NCBI GenBank assembly: GCA_030407085.1
Contig: CM059585.1
Coordinates: forward strand, 5,759,001-5,823,000
Reading direction: 5' to 3'
Length of the DNA stretch: 64,000 nucleotides
Origin: Trichopria drosophilae
Lineage: Eukaryota > Arthropoda > Insecta > Hymenoptera > Diapriidae
Under the pieces are notes generated by a model, which saw only the letters and a program-made list of their open reading frames with translations, did no database searches and was not told the origin of the DNA. The position numbers and the translations under genes are program-made. Below are positions 37,701 through 46,100 of the stretch, in pieces (positions within the stretch are counted from its first letter, which is position 1; each line of letters opens with the position of its first letter).

Positions 37701-38528
37701 CGTTGACCTAAAAAGCCAAGATCTTTTTTCGGACGTCGCCGGAGTTATTACGTGATCTTGCAGGCCGACTAACGCGTCGCAATAGATCTATCGATCACTG
37801 TCTGGATCCTGATTCATCGCCCGTATATTTCAGAACTGAAAATGGCCTTTGATGCGTTCGATCACGAAAAAAAAGGCTGCATTGGCACCGAGATGGTCGG
37901 AACGATTCTTGTGATGCTAGGCCACGATTTGAGCGACGAGACATTGCGACAGATCATTGCCGAAGTCGACGTGGATGGTGACTATCAGATACTTTGTAAT
38001 GTGCTAATGAACGATTATCCACTTCTAATTAAGACGTAGATCGTCTAATTCCAAATTTATGAGTTTCTATTTTTACCCTCCGAAAATTTGTCCATTTTTT
38101 TTACTTTTTCACGACACATTGGACACAGAATTTTAATATTTTTAATGTTATTTTATGTCATTTTTTCAGGATCTGGGGAATTAGAGTTTAGCGAATTCTG
38201 CACCTTGGCAGGTAGATTTCTAGTGGAAGAGGAAGTTAATACGGAGGCTATGGCTCAGGAATTACGAGAAGCTTTTCGACTTTACGATAAAGAAGGAAAC
38301 GGATATATAACTACTGAAGTATTTCGTGATATTTTGCACGAATTGGATGATCAAATTTCACCTGAGGAACTTGATTTAATGATCGAGGAAATTGACACCG
38401 ATGGATCTGGTACTCTTGATTTTGATGGTAAATTTTACTTTCATAAATTGATAAATAAATCAAACCATTTTCTTAACATATTTATCCTTATTATTTCAGA
38501 ATTTATGGCTGTGATGAAGGGAGAATAA
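25753..38528 (+). CDS. TpnC: Troponin C gene 2, two-Ca-site (TpnC41C/F2-like) isoform, 5 exons
   Basis: Encodes a 153-residue troponin C. Exons: 25753-25755, 27618-27645, 37834-37977, 38170-38427, 38500-38528. Loop I (20-31, [12 protein letters not shown]) is inactive. Loop II (56-67, [12 protein letters not shown]) is canonical. Loop III (98-109) ends in Val and is inactive. Loop IV (134-145, [12 protein letters not shown]) is canonical. The tail is F-M-A-V-M-K-G-E. The linker between EF-II and EF-III is [10 protein letters not shown], slightly longer than in gene 3. M-V-G-T-I-L-x-M-L-G-H and I-I-A-E-V-D group it with gene 3 and with Drosophila TpnC41C as I recall it. Intron 2 is unusually long, about 10.2 kb, and full of mobile elements. 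No break is visible in the coding frame, so it is probably functional. Confidence 0.95.
25870..26290. repeat. CATCAT/ATGATG-rich low-complexity stretch
   Basis: Clusters of catcatca and tcatcattatcatc in the first part of gene 2 intron 1. No gene. Confidence 0.4.
27618..27645 (+). CDS. TpnC: TpnC gene 2 exon 2
   Basis: 28 nt after acceptor attccag, encoding E-D-L-S-K-E-Q-I-K plus one base, then donor gtaagt. Confidence 0.92.
28668..29650. mobile_element. Inner element with GGGGAAGTAAGGGCAAAG-type terminal repeats
   Basis: Starts taggggaagtaagggcaaag and ends in the near-complement gtttgcccctacttccctat, sitting inside the left arm of the outer element with a possible TA duplication. The interior is mostly a GA microsatellite. 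A frame at 28620-28928 crosses its boundary and is not a gene. Confidence 0.6.
28928..29216 (+). repeat. GA microsatellite with an embedded duplicated ~60-bp unit
   Basis: (GA)n runs separated by two nearly identical copies (29005 and 29099) beginning attgaaaatttatttattag. Each ends in a hairpin of gtgtcc and ggggacac. Confidence 0.85.
34637..35200 (-). pseudogene. Penelope-like element 3' end (GIY-YIG endonuclease), interrupted
   Basis: On the minus strand, [15 protein letters not shown] (from 35080) is the start of a Penelope GIY-YIG domain. The tail (H-K-K-N-F ... T-G-L-T-Q-H-R-N) lies at 34785-34640. A GC-rich segment (about 34800-35020) splits the two. Upstream sequence (35090-35200) also resembles the element's preceding linker, with [12 protein letters not shown] in one frame. 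Confidence 0.65.
34800..35020. mobile_element. GC-rich insertion inside the Penelope fragment
   Basis: About 220 bp of much higher G+C interrupts the endonuclease reading. It contains ccgctccaccgctctaccg and gacaaatata twice (34963 and 35006). The origin is not recognised; SINE or MITE are possible. Confidence 0.4.
35795..36065 (+). pseudogene. Second Penelope-like GIY-YIG fragment, opposite orientation
   Basis: The + strand reads [20 protein letters not shown], a stop where Y is expected, I-G-Q-T, then after shifts [15 protein letters not shown]. The tail matches the minus-strand copy (accggcttaacccaacatag against its complement at about 34715). Several stops, so dead. Confidence 0.7.
36500..36640 (+). 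repeat. tRNA-derived SINE fragment
   Basis: B box ccgggttcgaatctc at about 36541, flanked by gacccg and cgggtc, then a T-rich stretch and tatttccgagcgtcg resembling the tails of the other copies. Orientation opposite to the other three. Confidence 0.4.
37670..37833 (+). promoter_or_regulatory. CpG-rich block just upstream of TpnC gene 2 exon 3
   Basis: About 160 bp of CpG-rich DNA (ggacgtcgccgg, aacgcgtcgc, atctatcgatc) inside a 10-kb AT-rich intron, abutting the exon 3 acceptor. It could be an intronic enhancer, a splicing element or an internal promoter; the sequence alone does not decide. Confidence 0.3.
37834..37977 (+). CDS. TpnC: TpnC gene 2 exon 3
   Basis: 144 nt after acceptor atttcag, encoding [10 protein letters not shown], loop I and the helix up to V-D-V-D-G. 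Donor is gtgact. An internal ATG (37842) is in frame but lies within the EF-I helix, so it is unlikely to be the main start. Confidence 0.95.
38170..38427 (+). CDS. TpnC: TpnC gene 2 exon 4
   Basis: 258 nt after acceptor ttttcag, from S-G-E-L-E-F-S-E of loop II through loop III to D-F-D of loop IV. Donor gtaaat. Confidence 0.96.
38500..38528 (+). CDS. TpnC: TpnC gene 2 exon 5
   Basis: 29 nt after a 72-nt intron (acceptor atttcag). Encodes E-F-M-A-V-M-K-G-E and TAA. Confidence 0.94.
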
Positions 38529-38601
38529 AATACCTATCAACTTGTGTCTAATAAAATATAATAGTAAAAATAGTTAGCATACTTAAGTTTGTAAATACTG
38601 G

Positions 38602-38607
38602 AATAAA
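38602..38607 (+). terminator. Poly(A) signal of TpnC gene 2
   Basis: AATAAA about 75 nt past the stop, followed by a T-rich stretch (tctttattttt). Two earlier AATAAA hexamers (38524, overlapping the stop, and 38550) are probably too close to the stop. Confidence 0.5.
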
Positions 38608-38609
38608 AT

Positions 38610-40090
38610 GTCTTTATTTTTGCCATTATTTAGCCATTGTGATCGACGTTCTTTTCCTTATCTTCACAGATTGTAATTGTTCCTTTTCACCGACTGGAAT
38701 AAAAAAGTCAAGACCTTTTAAATCCTGCCAGAACGAGAATATTTAATCCTGAACGATAAAGACTCATTCACATTGATGGCTGACAACTCGTAAGTTATTG
38801 CCGTCAAAATCATCGTGTGCGAAAAAAGTTAATACAAGAAAAGGAATGAACGATGAAAGGTCGGTTCTTATCGCTGCATTACTTTTAAAGGATCCTTTAT
38901 AAAAAAATATTCTTTGTCGTGGGCGAATGTACATTTGATAAATGTTACTTTTACTGAAAAAAAAATAAGTTGGACCGAGTGGGATGTTCAAAGTCACAGG
39001 ATTGTTGGCGAGTCTAGATTTTTATTTGTCTGAAGAATAATGTTCAAAAGTGTTGAATTAATTTTATTGACATTTATTTCTGGAGTTGCGATTTCCTCAT
39101 ATTAAAGTAACTATTCAAAATAGTTTATTAATTCTGTTGTCAGGTTTTTAAAAGATCTTTCAATAGTATTAATGATATTTTATACTTTAGTACTATTTTC
39201 ATTTCCTCGTTTTAAGATCAAAAAGTTCCGATAAATTGGTAATTGTAACCAGAAGAATTCAATTCTTTTCCACTCAAGGAAATTGTTAATAGTAAATCTT
39301 AACTTCATAAAACAAACTTTTCTGAATTGAGGACAAGAAAAAAAATTCAAGTAAGTTAAGAGTAGAGAACATTTTTTTTATTGCAATATTTGAGGCTGGA
39401 ATAACCTCGGGAATAACTATAATTTTTCTAGAAGATGCATAAATAAAATTGTATTTATAGAATGTAGGCACTGAAGCAACTTTTAAATTTTAGTTCTTAA
39501 AATCTACCAAAATTTCTTTGCCAGACACAAGTTTTGAAACGACGTTATTACTTACGTCAACATAAAACAAATGGTACCATGTGTTTCATTTTTCCTATAA
39601 TGCTGAAATAATTTTATAATTACAAACATCAAGAATTAAGTAAAAATTTTAAATTCCAAATTTTGAAGATGCTTTTTGCTTACGAAAATGTACTCAAAAT
39701 AGAAGAATTTTTTTATTATATTGCAGTGTTTCGGTTAAAATGATATCTTTTCTTTGACTAATTTTTGTAACAGTTTTTAGGAAGTTTCTTTAGTTTTCTC
39801 GAAAATTTGAACCAATTTCATTTTAATCGATTTTTAATTGATTTTTAGTTGGTTTTTAGCAGAACTACATTTTTAATTGATTTAACTTATTTCTGGTCAT
39901 ACATATAACTATAACTGTTAAAATTTTGTTGAGGACCTATTGTAGCAGAATAGGCAATTAAAAAGAAGTAAAATTTACTAAAATTTGAATGCGTTATATT
40001 TAGTGGATTATTTTTAGTGGGGCTATTAGAGATTAGTTCCCTATTTACCACATTAGTATATGCCTCTTTGAGTTTATTACCTATATGTAT
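38610..40090. other. AT-rich spacer
   Basis: Nothing recognised beyond poly-A/T tracts and ttttta-rich repeats near 39820-39880. Confidence 0.5.
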
Positions 40091-40099
40091 ATCTATATG

Positions 40100-41345
40100 T
40101 TTGTAGGGTCGCTGAATTCGAATCCGGGGTCTATTTGTCCCCATTATATCGAATTAAGGCCATGATTATAAAAAATCATAGAATCGCCCTGAAACATTAC
40201 ATTAAGATGTTTTTGGGGTCGCTGAAACCGAATCTGGGGTCAGTTTGTCTCCACATGGTCAGGATCAAGGTCAAGTCAAGATCACATTTAGAGACAATAA
40301 AGTATTCTGTGCATAATTGGTTGATCTACGGTAACTAGCAAATATTAAGTATATTAGTTAGGACAATAAAGCGAATATACAAAATATCCTTGCTTTCAAT
40401 GTTTACGGGACAGTAATAATCGCGCCCATCAGTTACTCAGGGAAACATGGCCGGACAGAGCTTCTTTACAAGCAGGTTCTGCAAACATTTTACACGAATC
40501 ACTGGTTGGTCGTTGTAAAATTGTACTTCCAACTCTTTCTTTTTTTGTTAAAGCTTTAGATAAACAAGGAAAATTTTTAGCGTATATAGAAAAACAATTT
40601 TCTCTACTGAGTGGCGTAAAAGTGTCCTAATGTCTTCGATGGACCACAAATACCTGAATTAAAAAGAATTGGTGACTTTTTTCTACGACGACTGAACATG
40701 AAAAAACAGCCTGGATCAGTTTCAGAGAAGTTGTAGAAAATTTTCTAGGCATTCATAAAATATAGGCGACTCGAAAGGTTGCGAATTATAAAGATCCGGG
40801 GTGTTTGCACTAGTGTCACTCGCATATAGCTTACCTAATGAATCCAGGCGATTTTACTGAGAAGCAAGGGGAGACGTTTCATCAAGACTTTAAAAGAATG
40901 GAAATGAGACAGCAAGGCCGTTGGGTTATAAATATGATGGCTGATTACTTTAGTATCTATATAAAGGAAAAGTATTGAAAACCCGTCGTTAGATCTTTTA
41001 AGGGCAAGCAGGTTAATTACCATAAAAAAGTTAATCCCAAAGACTCGAAAATAAAGTTCAATAAACCGTGAATCCTTTAAACCCTAATCCTCGCCTGAAA
41101 AGGTGAAAAATATCTCAGGTTTTGGTTCAGCGACCATATATTCGTTTAGAGTAGTGGTATTCAGCGGTTTAATGTTTTTTTCTATTTTTGACCCTTACGT
41201 GACCTTCACCCTGGCCTAGAGATCATTTAGATTCAGCAACCCTAAAAACATCTTAGAGAAGTGGTACGCGAAGTTTCTGTTTTTTCCAAGTATGACCTTG
41301 GTTCTGTCCTGATGGGGGCAAACTGACCTGGATTCGGTTTCGGTT
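40100..41345. mobile_element. Composite repeat: mobile gene remnant between inverted GGGTCGCTGAA repeats
   Basis: The left side has two direct copies of a module starting gggtcgctgaa and containing cgaatc..ggggtc..tttgtc (40107, 40215), then ggatcaaggtcaag. The right side (41160-41345) carries the inverse: gtgaccttcaccctgg, cagcaaccctaaaaacatct, tgatgggggcaaactgacct and ggattcggtttcgg. A broken coding region lies between. Confidence 0.6.
40540..41030 (+). pseudogene. Remnant of an uncharacterised insect mobile protein (FHQD...QGRW...MMADY motif)
   Basis: Pieces: V-K-A-L-D-K-Q-G-K-F (40547), V-F-D-G-P-Q-I-P-E-L-K (40632), T-E-H-E-K-T-A-W-I-S-F-R-E-V-V (40690) and G-E-T-F-H-Q-D-F-K-R-M-E with R-Q-Q-G-R-W-V-I-N-M-M-A-D-Y (40870-40945). 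From memory these words occur in this order in a repeated, uncharacterised protein of many arthropod genomes. Frameshifts break it here. Catalytic role unknown. Confidence 0.6.
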
Positions 41346-42739
41346 ACTACTTTTATTACAATTTATTATGCTTTTCTTTCTACTTGTTAATGGTAGTGGA
41401 CTTTTCTAGGTGTATCTTTCAATCTAACTAATTGAAAAGTAGTCTAATGCACTAACAATAAGAAATATTGTCAGTTTAAAAAAAGACAAACAAATTACGT
41501 TAAAAATTAAGGGAAAAAATCCAAGATTCATCAGAGAATTTCATAACATATATTCTCTATTAATAATTTGTTTTCCACTGAATTCGTACCGTAGTATTTT
41601 ACTATTTCACTTTTATTTAAGAATAATTTATTATTTTAAGCACAAATCTCACTTAATTTGAGAAATTTATTTATTCAAAGATATTTTCATATAATGTTAC
41701 ATTCTTGATACAGCATAAAATCAACAATATAATCACAATTTATTCTTACGTTTGAGTTTGAAGTTATTAAAAAATTAGAAAACCAAAATTTAACATACAG
41801 AATATGTAAAACTACTTTACGATATTTATTTAGTATTGTAATTCAAAATATAGATGAATTATACAAATAAATTTTAAAAAATAATAAAAAATGTAAAACA
41901 AAATTTGTTAATCTTAATTATAACAAATTAATAACATTAAATAATATATAAAAAATTTTGTCTCCATTAATGTTTCGGCCTATTTGTCTAGGCCCTCTTA
42001 AGAATTTATTATCTATTAACCAAATAATATTGGAAAAATTCTAATTAATAATACGCGAAAAAACGTACCACAAATTTGTTTATATTACCCTAAAATGTGA
42101 AATTTGTAATCCTGTAAATCTTATTCAAAAACATCACTAAAAAATTGAAATAAGCCAAGATTAGTCAGAAATAATCAACGATTTCGTACAAAAGACTTTA
42201 CGACCACTTTTTCGAAAAAAATTTGTCTACATTATTTCACAAGAATCGTCAATTTTTCATTAATATTTTATACTAAAAAAAATAATACTGAGGATTGCAG
42301 ATGGTAAGGTTAGACATGAATCATTTTGAGGTTAGTAGTTACCCATGATCATCCCAATTCTTCATAGTTTCGAATAAAATATCGTGATTTACATATCATG
42401 AAGCGGCTATATTGTTTATTAAACAAAAAATTTCTAAGGGAGCAGAAATAAAGGATCGGCATTATTTAATATCATAAATATGTAAACGTTCACAGCTGCA
42501 AATGGTAGAGGATAGTTAGTAACTCAACAAGATGCAATAATTATACAAAAATTCCAAAAATTGAAAGAATACCTTTAGAAGACGCTATCGAAACCCATCG
42601 TAAGGAATTTGGAAATCCTTGGATGTCAGCAAAATGTCCAATTTCCAAGTACACATCAGACAGAATTTTTCTTATTTTTCGAAATTACAAAAATATGAAT
42701 TACTCAAAATTTTCTCGGAAAATGTCATTGGCTGTTGGT
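41346..42739. other. AT-rich spacer before TpnC gene 3
   Basis: No coding or repeat structure recognised. Confidence 0.5.
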
Positions 42740-43129
42740 CTATATTAAGTGTCTTTACCGGGTGACTGAACGGATACTCGGTGCCGACATAATGAGCACT
42801 CTTCGGCGCCGCTTTTTCCCAATTTCGCGCGCATCCGTCCGATTCGGTTGCCAAATAAACTTTTAGCCAGATTTCTGGCGATAAATCCAGGGATCTTATG
42901 CTCGATCGGAGATACGACCAGTTGGAAATCGGGTGTACGACTGCGCGTTAATAACGCTAATTTGGTCATAGTAAGGGCGTTGATGTCGGCCTTGGAAAAT
43001 GTGAAAACCGCTAGAATCCCCGGACTTTGCGGCCTTAAAATTGGTCAAGAGTTCCTACAATTACCAGTTTGAAGACGAGTTGCCGACTTCCAGTAGTTAG
43101 TCGCTTCGATTTTACCAAGGTCTACGAAT
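42740..43129 (+). promoter_or_regulatory. CpG-richer 5' block of TpnC gene 3
   Basis: A CpG-rich island of about 390 bp ending at ATG|gtgagt, with a gctcgatcgg word near 42900. Likely promoter and 5' UTR. Short frames on both strands here look like by-products of low stop-codon density. Confidence 0.45.
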
Positions 43130-43132
43130 ATG
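43130..43132 (+). CDS. TpnC: TpnC gene 3 coding exon 1 (ATG only)
   Basis: ATG|gtgagt is a strong donor directly after the start codon, at the 3' edge of a CpG-rich block. Intron 1 is 1356 nt. Confidence 0.72.
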
Positions 43133-46100
43133 GTGAGTGTTAACGAGCTGTCTGGTCAGAAATTGTCGGTACTTGTGGTGTTCTTATTGGATTTAATCAT
43201 ATTTTGAATCGTGCAAAATTAACCATTGTATGAAGGAGAACTAGTAACTGCTAAAGCCAACATCATTAAAGTTACTAGTGGTGAACGTTAATAAATGTTG
43301 TCTTAATGACGACTTAAAATTCACGTCATTAAACAACTTGATTATATCATTGGACAATTGAATGTTACTAATCGTGTTAGATGCAACAAAAAAACAAGTC
43401 CTGGAAGTTACGAAGATCCGAAAGTCCGACGAGAATTCCCGATTACAAGCGGATAAATCCGAGAAACTATCTATATATTTTAAATCAGCCAATTATCATT
43501 ATCCAACATAAATATTGTTAACGTTAGTTATTTTTTTCTTCTTTTTTTGTTATCTTTTGTCAACATGCCATTAAGAACATTGATTACTGATTTAAAGTTG
43601 TACAAATAATTGATGTGGAATGTTTAACAATAGTTGTTCTATTAATTTGTTGAATTCAAAAAATGACAAGGATGAAAGTAGTAAAACAAAGATATTCCTA
43701 ATAACTATATAAAAACCATGTATTATTCCAGAGAAAATTACTTCATGTAACCAAATATTGCATAAATATAAAAGAAAATCAGAAATTGTGGCAATTTTTT
43801 TTAATAATTGTGAAATACAATAAAAAATGTCATCTATAAAAAAAAAATAAAAAAAAGACATATAAAGCAAAAAAAAACGACTCTTGGCTGTTCTTGTTAA
43901 GTTCAGATGTCGAGAATGCAATTTAAATAGGTTTGAAATATATAAAAAAGTGTAAGGATAGACTACACCATTTATAAAAAAAGGTATATCAGAGAAAAGC
44001 ATTTCTTTTGGTTAATTTTCAATTTCTGGAAAATCCTACCCACCATCATTAGAAAGAGCACCCTCAAAACAGAAGATACAATAATCATACAACTTCCTTT
44101 GCACCTTATACTAATTCGAAACGCATTTCAATACCGGGAGCGGAATAGAGCTGCGATACCACCTGGTGGCGATAAAAAGAACTATGAGTCAGTTCATGAA
44201 CTTGATAACCTTATATTAAGGTTAACGTAACATTAATATGACTAAATCTCTAATATTAAATTTTGTTGTCTTTTAGCCTATATTTTGGACATTTCCACCT
44301 TTATTATCAAAATGTTGCTATGCACCTTTTAAACCTCCAGTCTCGAGGATACGACTTCATTACTTCAAACAGGAATCGTGAAATTACTCCGAGTTTTTCG
44401 TTTTTTCGGACATATTTTAAACTATGAACTAACCTCATAAATAAAATATTTTGTTAAAGAATGTAATTATCACATTATCATATTTCAGGATGACTTGAAT
44501 AAGGATCAGATTGCACGTGAGTAAAGATCATAAAGTTGAATTTTGTAATGTTTTGTTCTATTGTTTAATTTACTTAAGTTATTTCAAAATTCGGAAATAA
44601 TTAGCAACATTCTTTTAAGACAGTTTTGAAAAAAGCATTCGACGCTTTCGATCACGAGAAAAAAGGATGTATTGGCACAGACATGGTGGGAACAATTTTA
44701 AACATGTTGGGACATGAGCAAAGCGAGTCGGCACTTGCAGAAATTATTGCAGAAGTGGACGAGGATGGTACGCAAATTTTAAATTATGTATTGCAAATAT
44801 TTTACTGACTAGCAAATCGTGATGTTTTTGTGTGCATACTTTTAATTTTAATAATAAATTTTTTCTAATGACAGAAACTCATTTGCTTTATATCAGAAAT
44901 CAAGAAAATTTTATTAATAAAATGTTAAGGATTGAAAACTTGGATTATTCTAACATTTTTATAGTAAAATTTGTTTTATTTCTGATAGAGCAGGCAGATT
45001 AAATAATATTCTTTTTCTCTACTGATAGTTAACATCAATCGTTTCTTTCCAACACTTATCTTTTCTGAATTTGTCAATTCCTATGAACTCCCAAATAAAA
45101 AATAACATTTATTTTTCTTTTTTCCTTTTTTTCTTTTTTCCTTTGTTCTTTTTTCTTTTTTCTATAAGTGTGCACTTATAACGCATCACCCCATTACTAT
45201 GATATAAAAACATCAGCACTCACAAAACTATGATGCAATAGATTCCATAATCACCTAATGTATTAATGAAGTCTTTTAAAAAAAAATATTAATTTCAGGA
45301 TCTGGAGAACTTGAATTCGAGGAGTTTTGCACATTAGCAGCGAGATTTCTTGTGGAAGAAGATCAAGAAGCGATGCAGCAAGAATTACGTGAAGCTTTTC
45401 GTCTTTACGATAAAGAAGGAAATGGTTACATCACTACTGATGTTTTCCGTGATATTCTTCATGAGCTGGATGACAAATTATCGCCGGAGGAACTCGATTT
45501 GATGATCGAAGAAATTGATGCCGATGGATCCGGGACTCTTGATTTTGATGGTAACATCTTTTTTCCTCACTGTTAATATTATCATCAAATTTGTTCATCT
45601 TTATAAGTACATCAATAATACTTTTGGATTTTTTTCTTTTTTTTTAGACCGTTTAGACATTTTTACTTTTAATTGCCATTTTAAATAAATATGAGATCTA
45701 AAAATAACAAGGTTAATTAAATTGATATAAATGAATAAATAAAAGTTTTTTTTTTAATATATTTACTTTAGGTTGTAGATTTAATAAAAATTAAACTATT
45801 CTATCCAAATATTGTTTATTTAATTATTCATTTACTTATTTATTTATTTATATTTCCCAAAAAATATCACTATGAATATTATTTTTAAATATTTATGAAA
45901 ACTATGAGTAAATATTTTTTTTTTCATTTTATATTTTTTATATTATTATCACTGCTTTTTAGTAGCTTTTTCTTATATGTTAGTGATATTCGTTGTTTAT
46001 AATAATTTGTTATATTTGACGTAACTCCTAATAAATAGTTTAAATATCTTCCACATCATCTTTTACTCCATTCTTCAATTTTTATAATTTTTAATGGTTT

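Larger units (their letters stand above)
27646..37833 (+). other. TpnC gene 2 intron 2 (about 10.2 kb)
   Basis: Holds nested foldback elements (28632-30490), head-to-head Penelope fragments (34637-36060), a SINE fragment (36500-36640) and a CpG-rich block at its 3' end. The rest (30491-34636, 36641-37669) is AT-rich with no coding signals seen. Confidence 0.8.

Noticed and set aside
43592..44002. 136-codon frame on the minus strand
   Set aside because: Lies inside TpnC gene 3 intron 1; Phe/Leu/Ile-rich as expected from AT-rich DNA; no motif.
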